In this document: piece after piece, positions 1 to 5,076 of the stretch
Layout: each line of letters begins with the position of its first letter
How positions within the stretch are numbered: position 1 is the first letter of the stretch
Source of the DNA: Actinomycetes bacterium
Lineage (GTDB): Bacteria > Actinomycetota > Acidimicrobiia > Acidimicrobiales > Microtrichaceae
Reading direction: 5' to 3'
NCBI GenBank assembly: GCA_023427825.1
Contig: JAEZAI010000034.1
Coordinates: 1 to 7,062 of the forward strand
DNA: 7,062 nt
Position numbers and translations under genes: made by a program
Notes under the pieces: generated by a model
Databases searched by the model: none
What the model was told of the DNA's origin: nothing
Seen by the model: only the letters and a program-made list of their open reading frames with translations

Positions 1-636
1 ATCCACGACCACGGCGCCGTGGCGGTGCTGATCGACGAGACCGTCCCCCTGAGCACCGCGGTGTCCCAGGGCTGCCGTCCGATCGGCGCGCCGTACACGG
101 TGACCCGCGCCGAACGGAACCGGCTCCACGAGCTCGGAGGTCGCCCCGCCCTGGAGCGGCTGCGAGAGGTGGTCGACGCCCTGGACCCCGAGGACCGGGC
201 GCTGGCCGCCGACGGCCTGCACGTGGGGCGCGTGGTCGACGAGCACCTCGCGGAGTTCCGGCGCGGCGACTTCCTGGTGCGCAGCGTGCTCGGCGCGGAT
301 CGGGAGAACGGTGCGCTCGCCGTCGGCGACGAGATCCCCGTCGGGGCCACGGTCCAGTTCCAGGTCCACGACGCGGCGTCCGCCCGAGAGGACCTGGTCG
401 AGGTCCTCGGCCGGCGGCGGGCCGCCGGGGCGCTGTGCTTCACCGACCTCGCCCGCGGGTCGGGCTTCTTCGGTGCGCCGGACCAGGACGCGCTGGCCGT
501 CAGCGAGGCCCTCGACGGCGCCGCGGTGGCCGGCGCCTTCTGCTCGGGCACGTTCGGCCCGGTCGGCGGGCGCTCCGCCGTCCACGACGCGGCCATCTGC
601 GTGCTGCTGGTCGAGCCCGGGGACCCCGAGGGCTGA
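1..636 (+). CDS. FIST-domain sensory protein, C-terminal part (5' end outside window)
   Basis: Reading frame 1 is open from the first base, and 211 codons precede the TGA at 634-636. The protein matches the C-terminal half of FIST (F-box and intracellular signal transduction) proteins. Visible signatures are a 'SQGCRPIG' stretch followed by 'TVTRAERN' and 'HELGGRPAL', then 'RGDFLVRSVLGAD' with 'GALAVGDEIPVGATVQFQVHD', and the closing 'GPVGGRS' before a hydrophobic strand. FIST domains are thought to bind small ligands, possibly amino acids, and often sit next to signalling genes; no output domain is visible here. No membrane segment or signal peptide is seen in this part. The GTG at 19 lies inside the conserved domain, so it is unlikely to be the true start, and the gene should begin several hundred bases upstream. 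The role in this organism is unknown. The domain call is strong; the link to the downstream sugar genes is only proximity. Confidence 0.85.
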   Translation: MHDHGAVAVLIDETVPLSTAVSQGCRPIGAPYTVTRAERNRLHELGGRPALERLREVVDALDPEDRALAADGLHVGRVVDEHLAEFRRGDFLVRSVLGADRENGALAVGDEIPVGATVQFQVHDAASAREDLVEVLGRRRAAGALCFTDLARGSGFFGAPDQDALAVSEALDGAAVAGAFCSGTFGPVGGRSAVHDAAICVLLVEPGDPEG

Positions 637-682
637 CGCCCGCTGCGGCGGCAGACGGGTGGTCGGGCCGCACCCCGGGCAC

Positions 683-754
683 GGGTTCGACCGCCCCGCC
701 GCCCACGGGTTCGACCGTCCCGGCGCCGCCGGGTTCGACCCCGGCGGACCGATC
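683..754. repeat. Three phased copies of a 24-bp unit with core GGGTTCGACC
   Basis: The 10-base core GGGTTCGACC occurs exactly at 683-692, 707-716 and 731-740, a constant 24-bp period. Copies 1 and 2 stay similar beyond the core (both continue with a C/G-rich tail), while copy 3 diverges after it. The array lies between the FIST gene and tkt, ending just before a possible tkt promoter. It may be a decayed tandem duplication or a set of phased protein sites; the sequence alone does not decide. Confidence 0.75.
728..745 (+). other. Hairpin upstream of tkt
   Basis: GCCGGG (728-733) pairs perfectly with CCCGGC (740-745) around a 6-base loop, TTCGAC. It is built on the third copy of the 24-bp repeat. 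There is no T-run after it, so a classical intrinsic terminator for the FIST gene is not supported; a U-less terminator or chance GC pairing remain possible. Confidence 0.35.
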
Positions 755-762
755 GCTACGAT
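734..762 (+). promoter_or_regulatory. Possible tkt promoter (TTCGAC-17-TACGAT)
   Basis: TACGAT at 757-762 fits the actinobacterial -10 pattern TANNNT. TTCGAC at 734-739 lies exactly 17 bp upstream, but it matches the -35 consensus poorly. Transcription would begin near 769-770, giving a leader of about 25 nt before the tkt ATG at 794. The proposed -35 lies in the loop of the 728-745 hairpin and in the repeat core. Confidence 0.35.
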
Positions 763-782
763 CTCCCGGTCACCGATCGGAC

Positions 783-786
783 AGGA
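783..786 (+). promoter_or_regulatory. tkt ribosome binding site
   Basis: AGGA at 783-786 sits 7 nt before the ATG at 794. This supports that start over the long in-frame upstream extension, which has no family similarity. Confidence 0.45.
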
Positions 787-793
787 CCCTCCC

Positions 794-2785
794 ATGTCGA
801 ACACGTCGCCCACGTCGACCCAGCTGTCGCCCGAGCTCGAGCAGCGGGCGATCAACGTCATCCGTGGCCTGGCCATGGACGCACCGGCGAAGGCCAACTC
901 GGGGCACCAGGGCACCGCGATGGCGCTCGCGCCGCTGGCCCACGTCCTGTGGACCCGCATCATGCGCTACGACGCGTCGGCACCGGAGTGGGCCGACCGT
1001 GACCGTTTCATCCTGAGCTGCGGCCACGCGTCGATCCTGCAGTACGCCATGTTGTACCTGACCGGCTACGGCCTGACGCTCGAGGATCTGGAGCAGTTCC
1101 GCCAGTGGGGCTCGGCCACCCCGGGCCACCCCGAGTTCGGCCACACCGCCGGCGTCGAGGTGACCACCGGGCCGCTCGGCCAGGGCTTCGCCAACGGCGT
1201 GGGCATGGCGATCGCCGAGGCGTCGCTGCGCGACCGCTTCGGCAGCGACGTCTGCGACCACCACATCTGGGCGATGGTGTCCGACGGCGACCTGTCCGAG
1301 GGCGTCAGCCACGAGGCCGCGTCGCTGGCCGGGCACCTGGGCCTCGGCCGGCTCGTCTACGTCTACGACGACAACCACATCTCCATCGACGGGCCCACCG
1401 AGCTCGCCCTGTCGGACGACGCCGCCAAGCGCTTCGACGCCTACGGCTGGCACGTGCTCGAGCTGGGCGAGGCCGCCGAGGACCTCGACGCCCTGGAGCA
1501 GGCGCTGCTCGAGGCCAAGTCGGTCGAGGACCGGCCATCGCTGATCGTGCTGCGCAGCCACATCGCGTACCCGTCGCCGCGCCTCACCGACGACGCGTCC
1601 GCGCACGGCCTGGCCTTCAAGCCGGAGGACATCACCGAGACCAAGGCGGCCATGGGCCTGCCCGACGAGCCGTTCTACGTGCCCGAGGACGTGCTGGCCC
1701 TCTACCGCGAGGCCGGCGCCCGCGGCGCCGTGCAGCGCGAGGACTGGCAGCAGCGGGCGCACGGTGCGCTCGTCGGCCGCGAGGCCGAGTGGGAGGCATC
1801 GCTCGGGTCCCGGGGCCTGCCGGGCTGGACCGACGTGCTCCCCACCTACACCGAGGCCGACAAGCCGGCGACCCGTGTGGCCAGCGGTGACTGCGTGGCC
1901 GCGCTGTCCGACGTGGTGCCCGGCCTGGTCGCGGGCGCGGCGGACCTCATCGGCAACACCGGCACCAAGCTCCCCGGCAAGGAGGTGCTGTCCGCCAGCA
2001 CGCCGGGCGGTCCGCAGATCCACTTCGGCATCCGCGAGCACGCGATGGGCTCGATCATGGTCGGCGCCGCGCACCACGGCGGGATCCTCCCGGCCGCCGG
2101 CACGTTCCTGGTCTTCAGCGACTACATGCGTCCGGCCGCCCGCCTGGCCGCGCTGTCCGACGCCAAGTGCGTGTTCGTGTGGACCCACGACTCGGTGGGC
2201 GTGGGCGAGGACGGCCCGACCCACCAGCCGGTGGAGCACGTCATGTCGCTGCGGCTCATCCCCGACCTCACCGTGATCCGACCGGCGGACGGCAACGAGA
2301 CCTCGGCCGCGTGGCGCGTAGCCATCGAGGGCACCGGCCCGGTGGCGCTGATCCTCAGCCGGCAGAACACCCCGGTGCTGCCGACCACGGCCGAGCGGGC
2401 GGTCGAGGGCGTCGCCCGCGGCGGCTACGTGATCGCCGACGCGGATTCCCCCGACCTCGTGCTCGTCGCCACCGGCACCGAGGTGGCGGTGGCGCTCGAG
2501 GCCGCCGGCACCCTGGCCGAGGAGGGCCGGTCGGTCCAGGTCGTCTCGCTCCCCTGCTGGAGCCTGTTCGACGCCCAGGACGCCGCCTACCGAGCGTCCG
2601 TGCTGCCGCCCGGCGTGCCCACGGTGTCGGTCGAGGCCGGCGTCACCCTGGGCTGGGAGCGCTACGCCGACGCGTCGGTCGGCATCGACCGCTTCGGTGC
2701 GTCGGCCCCCGGCGACGTGGTGCTGCGCAAGCTCGGGATCAACTCCGCCCACGTCGCGGCGGTCGCCCGCGACCTGCTCGCCTAG
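794..2785 (+). CDS. tkt: Transketolase
   Basis: A 663-residue cytoplasmic thiamine-diphosphate enzyme of usual family length. It moves two-carbon ketol units between sugar phosphates in the non-oxidative pentose phosphate pathway. Family signatures appear in order: 'AKANSGHQGTAMALAPLAH' (about 32-50); 'SCGHAS'; 'TPGHPEFGHTAGVEVTTGPLGQG'; the cofactor/Mg region SDGD (163-166) through 'DDNHISIDG' (192 onward); 'IHFGIREHAMG', whose Glu415 should be the catalytic glutamate; and 'HDSVGVGEDGPTHQPVEH' followed by 'IRPADGNET'. As in mycobacterial enzymes, the usual GDG is SDGD. The common SGHPG motif reads SGHQG here (36-40). The ATG at 794 is chosen because similarity begins soon after it and an AGGA precedes it. 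Transaldolase lies 84 bp downstream, which fits joint pentose phosphate metabolism. Identification is very secure. Confidence 0.97.
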   Translation: MSNTSPTSTQLSPELEQRAINVIRGLAMDAPAKANSGHQGTAMALAPLAHVLWTRIMRYDASAPEWADRDRFILSCGHASILQYAMLYLTGYGLTLEDLEQFRQWGSATPGHPEFGHTAGVEVTTGPLGQGFANGVGMAIAEASLRDRFGSDVCDHHIWAMVSDGDLSEGVSHEAASLAGHLGLGRLVYVYDDNHISIDGPTELALSDDAAKRFDAYGWHVLELGEAAEDLDALEQALLEAKSVEDRPSLIVLRSHIAYPSPRLTDDASAHGLAFKPEDITETKAAMGLPDEPFYVPEDVLALYREAGARGAVQREDWQQRAHGALVGREAEWEASLGSRGLPGWTDVLPTYTEADKPATRVASGDCVAALSDVVPGLVAGAADLIGNTGTKLPGKEVLSASTPGGPQIHFGIREHAMGSIMVGAAHHGGILPAAGTFLVFSDYMRPAARLAALSDAKCVFVWTHDSVGVGEDGPTHQPVEHVMSLRLIPDLTVIRPADGNETSAAWRVAIEGTGPVALILSRQNTPVLPTTAERAVEGVARGGYVIADADSPDLVLVATGTEVAVALEAAGTLAEEGRSVQVVSLPCWSLFDAQDAAYRASVLPPGVPTVSVEAGVTLGWERYADASVGIDRFGASAPGDVVLRKLGINSAHVAAVARDLLA

Positions 2786-2793
2786 GCCGCCAT

Positions 2794-2809
2794 CGCCGCG
2801 GTCGCGGCG
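2794..2809 (+). terminator. GC hairpin after tkt, possible U-less terminator
   Basis: CGCCGC (2794-2799) and GCGGCG (2804-2809) form a perfect 6-bp stem with a GGTC loop, starting 8 nt after the tkt stop. No T-run follows, so termination is inferred from position and stem only. Confidence 0.4.
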
Positions 2810-2856
2810 CCACAGACCACCCGTGCGGTGCGGCGTCGGGGGTCCCGGCGCGGCAG

Positions 2857-2870
2857 TAGCGTTGCGCGCA
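2857..2870 (+). promoter_or_regulatory. tal: Leaderless-type promoter of tal (TAGCGT, 7 nt, ATG)
   Basis: TAGCGT at 2857-2862 fits TANNNT and is followed by exactly 7 nt before the A of the tal ATG at 2870. Transcription from this -10 would start on or next to the initiation codon, as in the many leaderless actinobacterial mRNAs. No Shine-Dalgarno sequence is present and no good -35 is visible. Confidence 0.65.
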
Positions 2871-3967
2871 TGGGACGCCTGCAGGACCTCTACACCGAGC
2901 AGGGCCAGAGCCCGTGGCTCGACAACCTCAAGCGGGGCTGGATCGCCGACGGTGAGATCCAGCGATGGATCGACCGCGGGGTGCGCGGGATCACCTCGAA
3001 CCCGTCGATCTTCCAGAAGGCGATCGAGTCGAGCGAGGAGTACACGGCGCAGCTGGCCGAGCTGGTCAAGGGCGGCGCGTCGATCGAGGACGCCTACTGG
3101 GCGATGGTCACCGACGACATCACCGACGCGCTCGGGCTCTTCCGCCCGCTCTACGACAGCTCGGACGGTGGCGACGGCTACGTCTCGGTGGAGGTCGCCC
3201 CGTCGCTGGCCCGCGACACCGACGCGACGATCGCCATGGCGCGCGACCTGTGGGCTCGGATCGACCGGCCGAACCTCTTCGTCAAGATCCCGGCCACCGT
3301 CGAGGGGCTGCCGGCGATCCGCCAGATGATCTCCGAGGGCGTGAACGTCAACGTCACGCTCATCTTCAGCCTCGACCGCTACGCCGCAGTCATGGAGGCC
3401 TACATCGACGGCCTGGACGCCGCGTCCGACTCCGGTCGTGACCTGAGCCGGATCGCGTCGGTGGCCAGCTTCTTCATCAGCCGTGTCGACACCGAGGTGG
3501 ACCGGCGCCTCGAGGCCGTCGGCACCGAGCAGGCCCTCGCCCTCCGCGGCCAGGCGGCCGTGGCCCAGGGGCAGCTCGCCGGCCAGATGGCCAAGGAGGC
3601 CTTCTCGGGCCCGCGCTGGGAGCGGCTCGCGGCCCTCGGGGCCCGCATCCAGCGTCCGCTGTGGGCGTCCACGTCGACCAAGAACCCGGCCTACCCCGAC
3701 ACCCTCTACATCGACCAGCTGATCGGACCCGACACCGTCAACACGATCCCCGACGCGACGCTCGCCGCGTTCGAGGACCACGGCACGGTGGCCCGCACGC
3801 TCGACGCGGACGTCGAGGGGGCACGCGCCACGTGGGCGGAGATCGGCGCCCAGGTGGACATGCTCGACGTGTCGAAGGTGCTCGAGGCCGAGGGTGTCAC
3901 CGCCTTCGAGAAGAGCTTCGACGAGCTGCTCGGCGTGCTCGAGACCCGCGCCCGCGAGCTGTCCTGA
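2870..3967 (+). CDS. tal: Transaldolase
   Basis: A 365-residue cytoplasmic enzyme of the long actinobacterial transaldolase type. It transfers a dihydroxyacetone unit from sedoheptulose 7-phosphate to glyceraldehyde 3-phosphate through a Schiff-base lysine. Visible signatures: 'SPWLDNLKRG' with Asp18; 'GITSNPSIFQKAI' (40-52) with Asn44; 'YVSVEVAP' with Glu108; 'NLFVKIPAT' with Lys139, the expected Schiff-base residue; 'VNVNVTLIFS'; 'VASFFISRVDTEVD'; and 'LWASTSTKNPAYPDTLYIDQLIGPDTVNT' near the C terminus. The frame is open upstream to an ATG at 2828, but those 14 extra residues are basic and unlike the family, and 2870 sits at the leaderless promoter position. It follows tkt and completes the non-oxidative pentose phosphate branch. 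Its stop codon lies in the first unit of a 7-bp tandem repeat. Confidence 0.97.
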   Translation: MGRLQDLYTEQGQSPWLDNLKRGWIADGEIQRWIDRGVRGITSNPSIFQKAIESSEEYTAQLAELVKGGASIEDAYWAMVTDDITDALGLFRPLYDSSDGGDGYVSVEVAPSLARDTDATIAMARDLWARIDRPNLFVKIPATVEGLPAIRQMISEGVNVNVTLIFSLDRYAAVMEAYIDGLDAASDSGRDLSRIASVASFFISRVDTEVDRRLEAVGTEQALALRGQAAVAQGQLAGQMAKEAFSGPRWERLAALGARIQRPLWASTSTKNPAYPDTLYIDQLIGPDTVNTIPDATLAAFEDHGTVARTLDADVEGARATWAEIGAQVDMLDVSKVLEAEGVTAFEKSFDELLGVLETRARELS

Positions 3968-3997
3968 CACCTGACACCTGACATCTGACACCTGACG
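3963..3997. repeat. Five tandem copies of a 7-bp unit (CCTGACA)
   Basis: CCTGACA occurs at 3963-3969, 3970-3976 and 3977-3983, followed by TCTGACA (3984-3990) and CCTGACG (3991-3997). The first unit contains the last bases of tal and its TGA stop at 3965-3967. The perfect head-to-tail arrangement and one-base variants suggest slippage expansion. Every unit also carries a TGA, but the 7-bp period rotates these through all three frames. Confidence 0.9.
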
Positions 3998-4014
3998 TCG
4001 CGCCGTCGGCGCCG

Positions 4015-4078
4015 GCTCGGCCGTCCTGGGGCTCAGCCGTCCTCAAGCTCAGCCGTCCTGGGGCTCAGCCGTCCTCGG
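4015..4078. repeat. Four tandem copies of a 16-bp unit (GCTCAGCCGTCCTGGG)
   Basis: Units lie at 4015-4030, 4031-4046, 4047-4062 and 4063-4078. They differ only at A/G in position 5 and in the last three bases (GGG, CAA, GGG, CGG). The fourth unit is the 3' end of the minus-strand MmcQ/YjbR gene: read on that strand it encodes the final Glu-Asp-Gly and the TGA stop. The other three units form its 3' untranslated region. Tandem duplication of the gene end is the simplest reading. Confidence 0.92.
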
Positions 4079-4484
4079 GCAGGTCGTGGTCGGCGAGCCA
4101 GCGCCGTGCCCGCGTCGGCGACGCCTGGGCCAGCCACGCGTCCTGCACGATCTCGGTCAGCTCGTCGAGGTCGACCTCGTGCAACCGGCTGGCGCGCACC
4201 AGGACCGAGCGGTGGCCGTCGAAGTGGGAGGTGGTGAAGAACGGGCTGTCGGGATCCTCGACCAGCGCCCGCTTGTCCTCCTCGTCGGCCACCCACAGCA
4301 CGATCACGTCGTCGTAGCGCTCACCGGTGTCGGGGTCGACCGCGTCGGGCCGGGGCGTGCGGAAGAAGACGAAGGACTTCCGGCCCACCTGGTAGACCGC
4401 GTTGCCCTGCGAGCCGAGCTCGACCGTGACGTGGGGCATGGCGGCCGCCAGCCGGTGGACGTCCTCCGCTGTGGATCCGGTCAT
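4065..4484 (-). CDS. MmcQ/YjbR family protein
   Basis: A 139-residue soluble protein ending at TGA (4067-4065). It resembles the MmcQ/YjbR (DUF419) family, small single-domain proteins with a CyaY-like fold and a proposed DNA-binding role; the biochemical function is not established. Signatures seen are 'VTVELGSQGNAVYQVGRKSFVFFR' (19-42), a central 'DVIVLWVADEEDKRALVEDPDSPFF' (59-83), and 'TTSHFDGHRSVLVRASRLHEVDLDELTEIVQDAWLAQASPTRARRW' (84-129), the typical C-terminal helix pattern. No signal peptide or membrane segment. The ATG at 4484 is chosen because similarity starts soon after it and a -10-like GACGAT lies exactly 7 nt upstream; the much longer upstream reading frame is antisense to fbiC and unsupported. 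It is divergent from the HxlR gene across 70 bp and convergent with tal, and its stop codon lies in a 16-bp tandem repeat. Confidence 0.88.
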   Translation of the reverse strand: MTGSTAEDVHRLAAAMPHVTVELGSQGNAVYQVGRKSFVFFRTPRPDAVDPDTGERYDDVIVLWVADEEDKRALVEDPDSPFFTTSHFDGHRSVLVRASRLHEVDLDELTEIVQDAWLAQASPTRARRWLADHDLPEDG

Positions 4485-4497
4485 CGAGGAGATCGTC
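4485..4497 (-). promoter_or_regulatory. Possible leaderless promoter of the MmcQ/YjbR gene (GACGAT, 7 nt, ATG)
   Basis: On the minus strand GACGAT (4497-4492) ends exactly 7 nt before the ATG at 4484. This matches the TANNNT-7-start geometry except for G in place of the first T. No Shine-Dalgarno sequence is present. It is weaker than the tal and hxlR examples. Confidence 0.4.
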
Positions 4498-4520
4498 GCG
4501 CGGGCCGCCCCGGGGTGGTG

Positions 4521-4537
4521 GGTTCGGATCCTGAACC
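4521..4537. promoter_or_regulatory. 17-bp dyad in the divergent promoter, candidate HxlR operator
   Basis: GGTTCGGATCCTGAACC has inverted arms GGTTC/GAACC, with one more matching pair (G/C) in the interior. It lies between the two divergent starts and ends 4 bp before the -10 of the regulator gene, so a bound dimer would block that promoter and possibly the opposite one. That the adjacent winged-helix protein binds it is inference from position and symmetry. Confidence 0.5.
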
Positions 4538-4541
4538 GAGG

Positions 4542-4555
4542 TAGGGTGCCCGCCG
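4542..4555 (+). promoter_or_regulatory. Leaderless-type promoter of the HxlR-fbiC operon (TAGGGT, 7 nt, GTG)
   Basis: TAGGGT at 4542-4547 fits TANNNT and is followed by exactly 7 nt before the GTG at 4555. This matches the tal promoter geometry and argues for GTG 4555 as the start, rather than ATG 4561 or the longer upstream frame. No ribosome binding site is visible. Confidence 0.62.
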
Positions 4556-5076
4556 TGGCGATGGCCCAGGACCTCCCTGCCCGCGGTGGCACGCCCGACG
4601 GCGGTGCCGCCGAGCACACGACCGCGGAGGACGCGGCGTGCTCGATCGCACGATCGCTCGACATCGTGGGCGACCGGTGGACGATCCTCATCCTGCGGGA
4701 CGCGTTCCGTGGGCTCCGTCGCTTCGACGAGCTGCGCCGCGACCTGGAGATCCCCCGAGCGGTGCTCGCCGACCGGCTCCGCAAGCTCGTCGACGCCGGC
4801 GTGCTGACCCGGCGCCGGTACCAGGAGCACCCGCCCCGCGACGAGTACCGCCTGACGGCGATGGGCCTGCAGCTCTCTCCGATCCTCGTGGCGCTCATGC
4901 AGTGGGGTGACCGGTGGTTGAGCGGACCGGGCGGACCTCCCACCCTCCTCGTCCACGAGCCCTGCGGGACCGAGATCGACCTGGGCTTCCACTGCCCCAC
5001 CTGCGACCGCGACTTCACCCCCACCGACATCGCGAGCCGGCCGGGACCCGGCCGCTTCGAAAGGGAAGCCGGATGA
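4555..5076 (+). CDS. HxlR-family winged-helix transcriptional regulator with C-terminal Cys cluster
   Basis: A 173-residue predicted DNA-binding protein. Residues about 28-122 match the HxlR family: 'ACSIARSLDIVGDRWTILILRDAF' (28-51), the recognition region 'RRFDELRRDLEIPRAVLADRLRKLVDAGVLTRR' (55-87), the wing 'PPRDEYRLTAMG' and the dimer helix 'LVALMQWGDRWL'. Cys29 is the N-terminal cysteine that serves as a redox switch in some family members. The tail carries His134, Cys137, Cys147 and Cys150 (CX9CX2C), a zinc-ribbon-like pattern seen in longer actinobacterial HxlR proteins. GTG 4555 is preferred because of the TAGGGT 7 nt upstream; ATG 4561 is an alternative, and neither changes the domain. 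The TGA overlaps the fbiC ATG by four bases, so the two should be cotranscribed and translationally coupled. Its targets are unknown; the upstream dyad, fbiC and the divergent gene are the obvious candidates. Confidence 0.92.
   Translation: MAMAQDLPARGGTPDGGAAEHTTAEDAACSIARSLDIVGDRWTILILRDAFRGLRRFDELRRDLEIPRAVLADRLRKLVDAGVLTRRRYQEHPPRDEYRLTAMGLQLSPILVALMQWGDRWLSGPGGPPTLLVHEPCGTEIDLGFHCPTCDRDFTPTDIASRPGPGRFEREAG
5062..5066 (+). promoter_or_regulatory. fbiC: fbiC ribosome binding site
   Basis: AGGGA at 5062-5066, inside the end of the regulator gene, lies 6 nt before the fbiC ATG at 5073. It supports reinitiation at the ATGA overlap. Confidence 0.55.

Noticed and set aside
728..745. tRNA T-arm look-alike (GGTTCGA)
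   Set aside because: There is no acceptor stem, anticodon arm or D arm at the proper distances, and the motif recurs at 24-bp intervals as part of a repeat.
683..754. CRISPR-like repeat-spacer array
   Set aside because: The period is only 24 bp with a 10-bp conserved core, the 'spacers' are low-complexity and too short, and no cas gene is present.
311..793. In-frame N-terminal extension of transketolase back to 311
   Set aside because: It overlaps the FIST gene in another frame, has Arg/Pro/Ser-rich composition typical of a shadow frame, and family similarity begins after ATG 794.
770..3991. A very long minus-strand open frame (1073 codons) opposite tkt and tal
   Set aside because: It is the mirror of two certain genes in high-GC DNA, where antisense stops are rare. 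Its translation is rich in Arg, Gly, Val, Asp and His with no recognisable domain.
3963..3997. Heptamer direct repeats as a SARP-type activator site
   Set aside because: SARP sites have heptamers spaced about 11 bp apart upstream of promoters; these are contiguous at 7 bp and lie at a gene end.
4402..4554. Longer start for the HxlR regulator at 4402
   Set aside because: It would overlap the divergent gene's coding sequence and adds residues outside the family; TAGGGT lies 7 nt before GTG 4555.
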